From Thermomonospora catenispora (GTDB lineage: Bacteria; Actinomycetota; Actinomycetes; Streptosporangiales; Streptosporangiaceae), in assembly GCF_006363815.1 (NCBI RefSeq), contig NZ_RRYT01000013.1:47178-111177 (forward strand): 64,000 bases of DNA, in the 5' to 3' direction. Both the position numbers and the translations under genes were made by a program. This document shows, piece after piece, positions 34,665 through 43,789 of this stretch. Position 1 is the stretch's first letter. Each line of letters begins with the position of its first letter. The notes beneath the pieces were generated by a model, which did not search any database, was not told the origin of the DNA, and saw nothing but the letters and a program-made list of their open reading frames with translations.

Positions 34665-35711
34665 GTGGCCACCACCGAACGCGAGATCACCGAGCCCGTG
34701 GAACTGTGCCTGCCGGACGGGCGGCTCAACCCCGCCGCGGTGGGCTGGTCGCGCCGCCCCCTGCACACCTGCCGGCTGCGCGGCTGGGGCCGCACCAAAC
34801 GCTGGGAGTACTGGTGCGTCACCACCCCCGCCCACCTGCTCGCCCTCACCGTCAGCGACCTGGACTTCCTGGCCCTCAACAGCGTCTACTTCCTGGAGTA
34901 CGGCGGACGCGAGGTGGAGCGCACCGCGCTGGTCCCGTTCGGGCGCGGGGTGTCCCTCCCGCCGGTCATCGCCGGCACCCCCGGCGACCCGCGGACCGAC
35001 GTGGCGGTCGGCCCCGAACGCCCCACCGGCGGGCAGGTCCGCGTGGAGATCACCGCGCTGCCCGACGGCACCCGGCTGCGGGCGCGCTGCCTGACCCCCG
35101 ACCGGGAGCCGCTGGAGGCCGACCTGACGGTGGCGCTGCCGGACGGGCACGAGACGCTGGGCGTCGTCGTCCCCTGGAGCGACCGGCGGTTCCAGTACAC
35201 CGCCAAGCACACCGCCCGCCCCGCCACCGGCACCGTGCGGATCGGCGCGACCGTCTACGAGTTCGGTGAGGACGCCTGGGGCGTGCTGGACCACGGCAGG
35301 GGCCGCTGGCCGCGGTCGATCACCTGGAACTGGGGCGCCGCCTCCGGCCGCAGCGACGGCCGCGTCGTCGGACTCCAGCTCGGCGGGAAGTGGACCGCGG
35401 GCACCGGCGTCACCGAGAACGCCGTGTGCGTGGACGGCCGGCTCACCAAGATCGGCCAGGAGCTGGAGTGGCGCTACGACCCGGGCGACTTCCTGGCGCC
35501 CTGGACGATCCGCACCCCCGACGGCGAGCAGGTCGAGCTGACCTTCACCCCGTTCCACGACCGGGTCGTCCGCACCGACGCCGTCCTGCTGGCCAACCGC
35601 ACCGACCAGTGCTTCGGCCGCTACCACGGGCGGGTGCGCACCGACGACGGACGGGACGTCCTGATCGACGGCCTGCTCGGCTGGGCCGAAGAGGTCCGCA
35701 TGCTCTGGTGA
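34665..35711 (+). CDS. DUF2804 family protein
   Basis: A 348-residue protein of the DUF2804 family (conserved WGRTKRWEYWCVTTP, SITWNWGAASGR and TFTPFHDRVVRTD blocks; beta-rich, no membrane segments). Distant relatives are linked to lipid-related hydroxyneurosporene-type enzymes, but activity is unproven. GTG is chosen because TATGCT ends 7 nt upstream with no Shine-Dalgarno, the geometry of a leaderless mRNA. An ATG 51 nt earlier lies inside the predicted promoter. It is divergent from the ABC-TetR operon. Confidence 0.85.
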   Translation: MATTEREITEPVELCLPDGRLNPAAVGWSRRPLHTCRLRGWGRTKRWEYWCVTTPAHLLALTVSDLDFLALNSVYFLEYGGREVERTALVPFGRGVSLPPVIAGTPGDPRTDVAVGPERPTGGQVRVEITALPDGTRLRARCLTPDREPLEADLTVALPDGHETLGVVVPWSDRRFQYTAKHTARPATGTVRIGATVYEFGEDAWGVLDHGRGRWPRSITWNWGAASGRSDGRVVGLQLGGKWTAGTGVTENAVCVDGRLTKIGQELEWRYDPGDFLAPWTIRTPDGEQVELTFTPFHDRVVRTDAVLLANRTDQCFGRYHGRVRTDDGRDVLIDGLLGWAEEVRMLW

Positions 35712-36047
35712 CCCCGCACCGGCCGGGGAGCCGGCCGGGCTCCCCGGCGTCTCCGACCGGGAGACCGGCCGGAGAACGCGCGCTGAGCTGGGCGAACGTG
35801 ATCGATGACACAGCGCGGCGGCGACGGGCCCCCGCACCCGCGAGCACCCGCGGCCACCTGGGGAAACGCTCGGGGGCCGGGAAGAACGCCCTCGACGGCA
35901 GGGGCGAAGGTCCCCTCGGGCGATGGACCTTCGCCCCTAAGGCGGGCGAAGGGCCGGTGATGGGCTGGAACCACCGGACCTACCACCGAGGGGGCGGCCG
36001 CGCGACCGCGCGGCCGCCTCCGTCCCCCGCCTGCCGAGGAGAGCCCC
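35712..36047. other. cydABDC upstream region
   Basis: No gene is supported. The last 150 nt hold three copies of GGGCGAAGG, described separately, and the cydA ribosome-binding site GAGGAGAG. No clear -10/-35 pair was recognised. Confidence 0.5.
35901..35952 (+). promoter_or_regulatory. Triple GGGCGAAGG element with 13-bp inverted repeat upstream of cydA
   Basis: GGGGCGAAGGTCC (35901-35913) and GGACCTTCGCCCC (35925-35937) are perfect inverted arms 11 nt apart. A third copy GGGCGAAGG follows directly at 35944-35952. The reading GGACCTTCGCCCCTAA resembles DosR/DevR-type hypoxia boxes (core GGGAC-N4-GNCCC), fitting the low-oxygen role of cytochrome bd. The inverted pair could also form a leader hairpin. 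Binding by DosR is inference. Confidence 0.5.
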
Positions 36048-37436
36048 ATGGACGCTCTGGACCTGGCCCGATGGCAGTTCGGGATCACCACCGTCTACCA
36101 CTTCATCTTCGTTCCGCTGAGCATCGGCCTGGCCGTCCTGGTGGCGGTCATGCAGACGATGTGGTTCCGCCGCAAGGACCCCAGGTACCTGCGGATGACC
36201 AAGTTCTTCGGCAAGTTGATACTGATCAACTTCGCCGTCGGCGTGGTCACCGGCATCGTGCAGGAGTTCCAGTTCGGCATGAACTGGTCGGAGTACTCGC
36301 GCTTCGTCGGTGACGTGTTCGGCGCCCCCCTCGCCATGGAAGGCCTGCTGGCCTTCTTCCTGGAGTCCACGTTCCTGGGGCTGTGGATCTTCGGGTGGGA
36401 CAAGCTCAAGCCGGCGGTGCACCTGGCGTGCATCTGGCTGCTGGCGATCGGCACCGCCCTGTCGGCCTACTTCATCATGGCCGCCAACTCCTGGATGCAG
36501 CACCCGGTCGGCTACCGGATCAACCCCGACACCGGCCGGGCCGAGCTGACCAGCATCTGGAAGGTGCTCACCAACCCCACCACCCTCGCGGCCTACCCGC
36601 ACGTCATCTTCGGCGCGCTGATCACCGCCGGCATGCTGATCGTCGGGATCTCCGCCTGGTACCTGCACAAGCGCCGCGACACCGAGGTGTTCCGCCCGGC
36701 GCTGCGGCTCGGCCTGATCGTCTCGCTGGCGGCGTCGCTGGGCGTGGTGATCTCCGGCGACATCCAGGCGCGGCTGATGACCGAGCAGCAGCCGATGAAG
36801 ATGGCCGCCGCCGAGGCGCTGTACGACACCTCCGCCCCCGCGTCCTTCTCGCTGTTCACCCTCGGGAGCCTGGACGGCCGTGCGGAGCTGTGGAGCCTGC
36901 GGGTCCCGCACCTGCTGTCGGTCATGGCGACCGGCGACCCCGACGGCCGGGTCGAGGGCATCAACGACGTGCAGCGCGCCTACGAGGCCCTCTACGGCCA
37001 CGGCGACTACATCCCCATCGTCCCGGTCACCTACTGGAGCTTCCGGCTGATGATCGGCTTCGGCCTGCTGGCCGGCGCGGTGGCGATCTGGGGACTGTGG
37101 CTGACCCGCGACGGCCGCACCCCGCGCAGCCGCTGGTTCACCCGCGCGGCGCTGGCCGGGATCGCCCTGCCCTACCTGGCCAACACCATGGGCTGGATCT
37201 TCACCGAGATGGGCCGCCAGCCCTGGGTGGTGCACGGGGTGCTGAAGACCGCGGACGGGGTCTCCCCGACGGTCGGCGGCGCCGAGGTGATCGTCTCGCT
37301 GTCGGTCTTCACCGTCTTGTACGGGGTGCTGGCCGTGGTGGCGGGCGTGCTGATGGTGCGCTTCGCCAAGCAGGGGCCGCCCGCGGAGGCGGAGACCCCC
37401 AAGGAGGACGAACCGATGCCCTCCTTCACCTACTGA
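36048..37436 (+). CDS. cydA: Cytochrome bd ubiquinol/menaquinol oxidase subunit I
   Basis: A 462-residue quinol oxidase subunit carrying haems b558, b595 and d, an oxygen reductase with high affinity for O2 in the plasma membrane. The N-terminal ARWQFGITTVYHFIFVPLSIGLA includes the haem-ligand His. The conserved GRQPW motif marks the quinol-binding (Q) loop region, which is short as in other actinobacteria. About nine membrane helices are visible. It is the first gene of cydABDC with a 17-nt gap to cydB. Tight linkage with its CydDC assembly transporter marks a complete functional operon. Confidence 0.98.
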   Translation: MDALDLARWQFGITTVYHFIFVPLSIGLAVLVAVMQTMWFRRKDPRYLRMTKFFGKLILINFAVGVVTGIVQEFQFGMNWSEYSRFVGDVFGAPLAMEGLLAFFLESTFLGLWIFGWDKLKPAVHLACIWLLAIGTALSAYFIMAANSWMQHPVGYRINPDTGRAELTSIWKVLTNPTTLAAYPHVIFGALITAGMLIVGISAWYLHKRRDTEVFRPALRLGLIVSLAASLGVVISGDIQARLMTEQQPMKMAAAEALYDTSAPASFSLFTLGSLDGRAELWSLRVPHLLSVMATGDPDGRVEGINDVQRAYEALYGHGDYIPIVPVTYWSFRLMIGFGLLAGAVAIWGLWLTRDGRTPRSRWFTRAALAGIALPYLANTMGWIFTEMGRQPWVVHGVLKTADGVSPTVGGAEVIVSLSVFTVLYGVLAVVAGVLMVRFAKQGPPAEAETPKEDEPMPSFTY

Positions 37437-37453
37437 CGACCGGGGAGTGAGCG

Positions 37454-38554
37454 ATGGAACTCACCACAGTCTGGTTCCTGCTGATCGCGGTGCTGTGGAC
37501 CGGCTACTTCCTGCTGGAGGGCTTCGACTTCGGGGTCGGGGTGCTGATGCCGGTGCTGGCCCCCCGCAAGGCGCCGCACTCCGACGTCGACCGCCGAGTC
37601 ATGATCAACTCGATCGGCCCGGTCTGGGACGGCAACGAGGTGTGGCTGCTGGTGGCCGGCGGCGCCACCTTCGCCGCCTTCCCCGAGTGGTACGCCAGCC
37701 TCTTCAGCGGCTTCTACCTGGCGCTGCTGGTGATCCTGGCGGCGCTGATCGCCCGCGGGGTGGCCTTCGAGTTCCGCGGCAAGATCGACAGCGACCGGTG
37801 GCGGCGCAACTGGGACCGGGCCATCTTCTGGGGGTCGGCCGTCCCCGCCCTGCTGTGGGGCGTGGCGTTCGCCAACATCCTCCAGGGCGTGCCGCTGGAC
37901 GCCCGGCACCACTACACCGGCACCCTGCTCGACCTGCTCAACCCGTACGCGCTGCTGGGCGGGCTGACCACGCTGTCGGTGTTCACCCTGCACGGCGCGG
38001 TGTTCCTGACGCTGAAGACCCGCGGCCACGTCCGTGACCAGGCGCGGCGGGCGATCCGGTTCATCGCGCCGCCGACCGTGGTGAGCGCGGCGTCCTTCCT
38101 GGTGATCACCGGGATGCGCTTCGGGGTGCCGTGGACCTGGGCGACCACCGCCGTGGCGGCGCTGGCCCTGGCGGGCGGCGTGGCGGCCGCCCTGCGCGGC
38201 CGGGACGGCTGGGCGTTCACCGGCACCGCGGTCGCCATCGTCGCCACCGTGGCCACCCTGTTCGGCGACCTGTGGCCGGCGGTGCTGCCGTCCAGCATCG
38301 ACCCCGCCTACAGCCTGACCGTCGACAACGCCGCCTCCAGCCCCTACACGCTCACGGTGATGACCTGGGTCGCGGTGATCTTCACCCCGATCGTGCTGGG
38401 CTACCAGGCGTGGACGTACTGGGTGTTCCGCACGCGGCTCACCCGGGAGGCGATCGTGCCGCCCGCACCGGCCGGACCGACCGGTGCGGGCGCCCCCGCC
38501 CGTCCCGCCGAAGGCCCCCGGACCGGACGGGCCGCGGAGCGGAGCCGGGCATGA
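37454..38554 (+). CDS. cydB: Cytochrome bd oxidase subunit II
   Basis: A 366-residue partner of CydA with eight to nine membrane helices. Family blocks are clear: YFLLEGFDFGVGVL at the N-terminus, GPVWDGNEVWLLVAGGATFAAFPEWYA, and LTVMTWVAVIFTPIVLGYQAWTYWVF near the end. The last 35 residues are a Pro/Ala-rich hydrophilic tail. The stop overlaps the cydD start as ATGA. Confidence 0.98.
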   Translation: MELTTVWFLLIAVLWTGYFLLEGFDFGVGVLMPVLAPRKAPHSDVDRRVMINSIGPVWDGNEVWLLVAGGATFAAFPEWYASLFSGFYLALLVILAALIARGVAFEFRGKIDSDRWRRNWDRAIFWGSAVPALLWGVAFANILQGVPLDARHHYTGTLLDLLNPYALLGGLTTLSVFTLHGAVFLTLKTRGHVRDQARRAIRFIAPPTVVSAASFLVITGMRFGVPWTWATTAVAALALAGGVAAALRGRDGWAFTGTAVAIVATVATLFGDLWPAVLPSSIDPAYSLTVDNAASSPYTLTVMTWVAVIFTPIVLGYQAWTYWVFRTRLTREAIVPPAPAGPTGAGAPARPAEGPRTGRAAERSRA

Positions 38555-40239
38555 AACCGCTCGACCCCCGGCTGCTGCGGCACGCCCGCCCGGCCCGGAC
38601 CTTCCTGGCCCTCACCGTGCTGCTGGGCGCCGTCACCACCGGCCTGGTGCTGGCCCAGGCGGCGCTGCTGGCCCACGTGCTGGCGGGCTCGTTCGACGGC
38701 CGGGGGTCGAGCGAGCTGCGAACGGCCCTCGGCGCGCTGCTGGCGGTGGTGGCGGCGCGCGCCCTCGTGCACGGCCTGGCCGAGGCCGCCGCGCTGCACT
38801 ACGCCGGCACCGTCCGGTCGCTGCTGCGGCGCCGCCTGGTGGCGCACGCCCTGAGGCTGGGGCCGCAGTGGACGGCCGGCGCGCGGGCCGGCGAGGTCGC
38901 CACCGTCGCCACCCGCGGCCTGGACGCCCTGGACGTCTACTTCGCCCGCTACCTGCCGCAGCTGGTGCTGGCGTGCATCACCCCGATCGCGGTGCTGGCC
39001 GTGATCGCCGGCGCGGACCTGCTGTCGGCGATGGTCATCGCGGTGACGCTGCCGCTGATCCCGGTGTTCATGATCCTGGTGGGCCTGCACACCCGGGCCC
39101 GCACCGAACGCCAATGGCGACTGCTGGAACGGCTCGGCGGCCACTTCCTGGACGTGGTCGAAGGGCTGCCGACGCTGAAGCTGTTCGACCGGGCCGAGGC
39201 CCAGGCGAAGGTGATCGCCGAGGTGACCGGCGCGCACCGGCGGGTCACCATGCGGGTGCTGCGGGTGGCGTTCCTGTCGGCGATGGTGCTGGAGCTGCTG
39301 TCCACGCTGGCGGTGGCGCTGGTGGCCGTCCAGGTGGGGCTGCGGCTGCTGGGCGGCGACGTCCCGTACGAGACGGCGCTGCTGGTGCTGATCCTGGCGC
39401 CGGAGGCCTACCTGCCGCTGCGCACCGTCGGCGCCCAGTTCCACGCCGGCATGGAGGGCGTGGCGGCCGCCGAACGCGCCTTCGAGGTGCTGGACACCCC
39501 GCCGCCGCGGCGCCCCGCCCCCGGCGGCGCCGTCGCGGACCTGCGCCGCGACCCGATCGTCCTGCGCGACGTCACGGTGCGCCATCCCGAACGCGACCGG
39601 CCCGCCCTGGAGAACGTGTCGCTGACCATCGAACCCGGCGAGCGGATCGTCGTCCTCGGCCCCAGCGGCGCGGGCAAGAGCACCCTGCTGAGCCTGCTGC
39701 TGCGCTTCGTCGAACCGTCCGCCGGCACGGTGGGCTTCGCCGACGTCCCGGTGGAGGCCTGGCGCGCCCAGATCTCCTGGGTGCCGCAGCACCCCCACCT
39801 GTTCGACGGCACCATCGCCGACAACATCCGGCTCGGCCGCCCCGACGCCTCCCCCGCCGAGGTGCGCCGCGCCGCCGCCCGGGCGGGCCTGGCGGAGTTC
39901 ATCGCCTCCCTGCCCGACGGCCTCGACACCCGCGTCGGCGAACGCGGCGCCCGCCTGTCCTCGGGCCAGCGGCAGCGCGTCGCCCTGGCCCGCGCCTTCC
40001 TGCGCGACGCGCCGCTGGTGCTGCTGGACGAGCCCACCGCCCACCTCGACCCGCTCACCGCCCACGGCGTGCAGGAGACGGTGCACCGGCTGGCCGCCGG
40101 ACGCACCGTCGTGCTGGTCACCCACGACCCGACCTGGACGCGCCTGGCCGACCGCGTCGTGCGCATCGAGGCGGGCCGCCTCACCGAATCCCCTCCCCCG
40201 CGGCCGAGGCCGCACCGAGCCCTGGAGATGGCCTCATGA
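38551..40239 (+). CDS. cydD: Thiol reductant ABC exporter subunit CydD
   Basis: A 562-residue half-transporter with six membrane helices then an ATPase domain (Walker A GPSGAGKST, signature LSSGQRQRVALARAFL, Walker B LVLLDEPTAHLD, H-loop VTHDP). With CydC it exports cysteine and glutathione-like thiols needed for cytochrome bd assembly in studied bacteria; actinobacteria use other thiols, so the exported molecule here is uncertain. Coupled by ATGA overlaps on both sides. Confidence 0.95.
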   Translation: MKPLDPRLLRHARPARTFLALTVLLGAVTTGLVLAQAALLAHVLAGSFDGRGSSELRTALGALLAVVAARALVHGLAEAAALHYAGTVRSLLRRRLVAHALRLGPQWTAGARAGEVATVATRGLDALDVYFARYLPQLVLACITPIAVLAVIAGADLLSAMVIAVTLPLIPVFMILVGLHTRARTERQWRLLERLGGHFLDVVEGLPTLKLFDRAEAQAKVIAEVTGAHRRVTMRVLRVAFLSAMVLELLSTLAVALVAVQVGLRLLGGDVPYETALLVLILAPEAYLPLRTVGAQFHAGMEGVAAAERAFEVLDTPPPRRPAPGGAVADLRRDPIVLRDVTVRHPERDRPALENVSLTIEPGERIVVLGPSGAGKSTLLSLLLRFVEPSAGTVGFADVPVEAWRAQISWVPQHPHLFDGTIADNIRLGRPDASPAEVRRAAARAGLAEFIASLPDGLDTRVGERGARLSSGQRQRVALARAFLRDAPLVLLDEPTAHLDPLTAHGVQETVHRLAAGRTVVLVTHDPTWTRLADRVVRIEAGRLTESPPPRPRPHRALEMAS

Positions 40240-42014
40240 CCGCCACCGCCGCCGAGCCTCTCGAGCGCCGCCGCCCGTTGCCGTGGCTGCTGGCGGCGGC
40301 CCGCCCGGTGCGCGGACGGCTGGCGCTGGCGGCGCTGCTGGGCGCCGCCACCACCGCCGCCGGCATCGGGCTGCTGGGGATCTCCGGGTTCCTCATCGCC
40401 CGGGCCGCCGAGCATCCCGGCATCACCGCCCTGTCCATCGCCGTGGTGGCGGTGCGGGCGCTGGGCGTCGGCCGGGGCGTCCTCCGCTACCTGGAACGGC
40501 TGACCGCCCACGACGCGGCGTTCCGGGTGCTGGGGGACGTGCGGGTGCGCATCTACCGGCGGCTGGCGCGCCTGGCCCCCGCCGGGCTGCGCCCGCTCCG
40601 CTCCGGCGACCTGCTCACCCGGCTGGTCAGCGACGTCGACTCCACCCAGGACCTGTTCGTGCGCGGGGTGGTGCCGGTGGTCGCCGCCGCGCTCGCAGGC
40701 GGCGGCGCGGTCGCCGCCTGCGCGTTCCTGCTGGCCCCCGCCGCCGGCGTGCTGGCGCTCGGACTGCTGGCGGCGGGGGCGCTGCTGCCGGCGCTGTCGT
40801 CGGCGTCGGCCCGCGCCGCCGGACGCCGCACCGCCCGCGCCCGCGGCGCCGTCTCGGCCCGCGTGGTGGACGCCCTGGCCGGAGCGGCCGAACTGCACGC
40901 CTTCGGCGCCCAGGACCGGGCGCTGGCCGCCGTCGCCGAGGCCGACGCCGAACTCACCGCCCAGAGCCGCCGCGGCGCCCTGGTGCAGGCCGCCGGCGCC
41001 GGACTGGCCTCCCTGGCGGCGGGGCTGACCGTGTGGGCGGTGCTGCTGCTGGGGGTCGCCGCGGTGGAGGACGGCACGCTGGGCCGGGTCCCGCTGGCGG
41101 TGCTGACGCTGACCGCGCTGGCCGCCTTCGAGGCCACCGCCGCCCTGCCCGCCGCGGCCGCCCAGCTCGCCGAGACCCGGGCCGGCGCCGCCCGCATCCT
41201 CGACGTGCTGGACGCCCCCGACCCGGTCGCCGAACCGGCGACGCCGGCGCCGCCGCCCGAGCCTCCGCTGACCGTGCGGCTGCGCGACGTGCGCGCCCGC
41301 TACACCCCGGGCGGCCCGCTCGCGGTGGACGGGCTGGACCTGGACCTGACCCCCGGCAAGCGGGTCGCGCTGGTGGGGCCCAGCGGCGCGGGCAAGAGCA
41401 CCGTGGCCGCCCTGCTGCTGCGCTTCCTGGACCCGGCGGGCGGCGTCATCACCCTGAACGGCACCGACCTGACCGCCTTCGCCCCCGACCAGGTGCGCCG
41501 CCTGATCGGCGGCTGCCCCCAGGACCCGCACATCTTCGACGCCACCGTCCGCGACAACCTGAGACTCGCCCGCCCCGACGCCACCGACGCCGAACTGGCC
41601 GACGCCGCCGCCCGGGCCCGGCTGCTGCCGTGGATCGAGTCGCTGCCCGACGGCCTCGACACCCGCGTCGGCGCCCACGGCGCCCGAATGTCCGGCGGGG
41701 AGCGCCGCCGCCTCGCCCTGGCCCGCGCCCTGCTCGCCGACCCGGCCCTGATGATCCTGGACGAGCCCACCGCCCACCTGGACCGGCCCACCGCCGCCGC
41801 GCTCACCGCCGACCTGCTGCGCGCCACCCGGGGCCGCAGCACCCTGCTCATCACCCACGACCTGACCGGGATGGAGGAGATCGACGAGATCGTCGTGCTG
41901 GACGCCGGCCGCGTCGTCCAGCGCGGCGCCCACGCCGACCTGATCGCCCGTCCCGGCCTCTACCGCACCCTGTGGGAGTGCTCCGTCCCGGACGCCCGCG
42001 CCGCCGCGCCGTGA
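40236..42014 (+). CDS. cydC: Thiol reductant ABC exporter subunit CydC
   Basis: A 592-residue half-transporter that pairs with CydD. Six membrane helices are followed by an ATPase domain with Walker A GPSGAGKST, signature MSGGERRRLALARALL, Walker B LMILDEPTAHLD and the H-loop ITHDL. The membrane part is very Ala-rich. It ends the four-gene unit. Downstream lies a convergent DUF6939 gene after about 120 nt. Confidence 0.95.
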   Translation: MTATAAEPLERRRPLPWLLAAARPVRGRLALAALLGAATTAAGIGLLGISGFLIARAAEHPGITALSIAVVAVRALGVGRGVLRYLERLTAHDAAFRVLGDVRVRIYRRLARLAPAGLRPLRSGDLLTRLVSDVDSTQDLFVRGVVPVVAAALAGGGAVAACAFLLAPAAGVLALGLLAAGALLPALSSASARAAGRRTARARGAVSARVVDALAGAAELHAFGAQDRALAAVAEADAELTAQSRRGALVQAAGAGLASLAAGLTVWAVLLLGVAAVEDGTLGRVPLAVLTLTALAAFEATAALPAAAAQLAETRAGAARILDVLDAPDPVAEPATPAPPPEPPLTVRLRDVRARYTPGGPLAVDGLDLDLTPGKRVALVGPSGAGKSTVAALLLRFLDPAGGVITLNGTDLTAFAPDQVRRLIGGCPQDPHIFDATVRDNLRLARPDATDAELADAAARARLLPWIESLPDGLDTRVGAHGARMSGGERRRLALARALLADPALMILDEPTAHLDRPTAAALTADLLRATRGRSTLLITHDLTGMEEIDEIVVLDAGRVVQRGAHADLIARPGLYRTLWECSVPDARAAAP

Positions 42015-42132
42015 CCCGGGACATCCGCGGTGCAGGCCCCCGGCCCTCGGGCCGGAGCGGGCCGTCCAGCGGCTCGACCGGCGTCGGCGCCCGGTGCACC
42101 GCCCGCCGGATGACGGCCGTCCCCCGCGTCCC

Positions 42133-42699
42133 TCACGGGGCGGCCGGCGGCACGGGCCACCGGCCCTCGAGGTGGCGGCGGATGAGGGCGGCGTGCGACA
42201 GCGGCGCGGACAGGTCGCTCACCTCCCCGTTCGTCGTGTAGTCCAGCAGCACCACGTCCCGGCGGGAGCTCAGCTCGCGCAGCCGGTCCACCAGGTCGGC
42301 GACGCGATGCTCCAGGACCCAGCGGTAGGACGGCAGGTAGATCCGCCGGCGCGCCTCCTCGTACGGCAGCAGCTCCCCGCCCGTCAGTCCCGCTCGGTGC
42401 CCGAGCACCGGGCCGTGCCTGCGCACCGTGCGCTTGAGGCCCCGCATCGTGGTGATCGTCAGCTTGGTCGGGTCGACGTCGGCGTCGGCGAACACCTTGA
42501 GCGCCTGCCAGATGCCCTCGACCGACTGGGCGGTGACGCCGGGGGAGAACGGCACGGGGATGCCGCCGTGCGGATAGAACGGGCTGAACCGCACCCACGG
42601 CCGCTCGGCGCGCGAGGTGACGTCCACGATCAGCGCACCGGGATGGGCCGCCTCGATGGACGCCCTCGCCCTGCGCCTGCTCGCCACATGGATCGCCAT
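42133..42699 (-). CDS. DUF6939 family protein
   Basis: A 188-residue protein that I recognise as the streptomycete-type DUF6939 family from its highly conserved blocks: IHVASRRRA at the start, RFSPFYPHGGIPVPFSPG, SVEGIWQALKVF, TMRGLKRTVRRHGPVLGHR and YLPSYRWVLEH. No enzymatic motif is assigned to the family. The start giving IHVASRRRA is preferred to one 57 nt earlier because it matches the family's N-terminus. Confidence 0.82.
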   Translation of the reverse strand: MAIHVASRRRARASIEAAHPGALIVDVTSRAERPWVRFSPFYPHGGIPVPFSPGVTAQSVEGIWQALKVFADADVDPTKLTITTMRGLKRTVRRHGPVLGHRAGLTGGELLPYEEARRRIYLPSYRWVLEHRVADLVDRLRELSSRRDVVLLDYTTNGEVSDLSAPLSHAALIRRHLEGRWPVPPAAP

Positions 42700-42867
42700 C
42701 GGAGCACCCCCGATCGAGGAATCGGACGGAGGCATCCTCTGCGACGGCACCGACATTCCAGGCGCCCTTCCGGAGCGGGGTCGGCTCGGTGATCCCGAAC
42801 GGGGCGGAGCGGCGGGACTCCTTGGGCTCCGCGCGACGGCCGCACCCCGTGCATGCGACCCGTTCGA

Positions 42868-43770
42868 TCACCTGCGGGGCGGTGGGTTCCACCGGGCGTG
42901 GCGATCCTCTCGGCGGAGGGTGTCCAACCGGTGGGCCACTTCGGCGCGGGCCGCCTCTTGGGCGGTGGCGCGGCGGATGTACGGGCTCAGCCCGCTGATC
43001 TCCCGGATGCGCAGCAGCGTGTCGAAGCCGTCCCAGGCACGGACGTCCCAGCCGTAGGCGGCGGTGAAGTCGTCGATCTCCTGGGCGGTGTGCCGACCGA
43101 AGCGGCGGCGCATGTGATGGATCTGGACGAGATCCCACTCTCGAGGGCCGATGGCGACGTGGTCCCAGTCGCCCAAGAGCATTCCGCCGCGGGTGGGGAT
43201 GAGGTTGTTGGAGTGGGCGTCTGCATGGATCAGTCCTGTCGGCAATGCGGGGCGCAGGGCCGACCAGCGGCGCCGCAAGGTCGCGATCCGATCGGTGAGC
43301 CAGGCTCGGTCGCGGGCGGTCAGTCCTTCGGGGTGGTGGTCGACGGCCGCGGCGACACCGGCGAGAGGGTCGGTCAGGCGGGGGAGCGGGAACGGCGGGG
43401 CGGGCTGGTCGTGCAGGAGCCGCAGCAGCCGTCCCAGGTCACCGCCCGTTCCGGCGGGTCCGTCGGTGACGTCGGCCAGCCGCCACACCGAGACCACCCG
43501 CCCGTCCACCCGGAACGGACCCGCCTGTTCGGCCGGTACGACGCAGGGGAAGCCGCGGGCATGAAGCCAGCGTGTGACCGCGATCGATGCGGCCACGCGC
43601 TCGAAGGCGGCGGGAGCGCCGGCGATCCGGATCAACAGACGGGCGGACGGAAGCGCGATCACCGTGTTGCTGTGCCGGTGCAGCAGCCTCGCGTCGTCGG
43701 TCGGGACCCGGCAACGTTCGGCGACCTCGGCCAGAACGCGGAGAACGTCCTCAGGGGGCGAAGAAGGCAT
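42868..43770 (-). CDS. Aminoglycoside phosphotransferase-fold kinase
   Basis: A 300-residue APH/choline-kinase-like protein. The catalytic loop is HADAHSNN (the HxDxxxxN pattern) and the metal-binding motif is GDWDHVAIGPREWDL. The nucleotide-binding lobe is small. Members phosphorylate hydroxyl groups of drugs, sugars or small metabolites; nothing here shows resistance. It lies 20 nt upstream of nothing on its own strand except DUF6939, and just downstream of the XRE/TPR regulator, so it may share that regulator's control. Confidence 0.85.
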   Translation of the reverse strand: MPSSPPEDVLRVLAEVAERCRVPTDDARLLHRHSNTVIALPSARLLIRIAGAPAAFERVAASIAVTRWLHARGFPCVVPAEQAGPFRVDGRVVSVWRLADVTDGPAGTGGDLGRLLRLLHDQPAPPFPLPRLTDPLAGVAAAVDHHPEGLTARDRAWLTDRIATLRRRWSALRPALPTGLIHADAHSNNLIPTRGGMLLGDWDHVAIGPREWDLVQIHHMRRRFGRHTAQEIDDFTAAYGWDVRAWDGFDTLLRIREISGLSPYIRRATAQEAARAEVAHRLDTLRREDRHARWNPPPRR

Positions 43771-43789
43771 ACCGACGCCGCCTCCCCGG

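Noticed and set aside
38401..41933. Very long antisense frames opposite cydD and cydC
   Set aside because: They consist of Gln/Gly/Arg-rich shadow sequence, a usual result of high-GC third positions, and overlap well-supported genes.
42868..43770. Aminoglycoside resistance
   Set aside because: Only the general kinase fold is visible; no resistance context.
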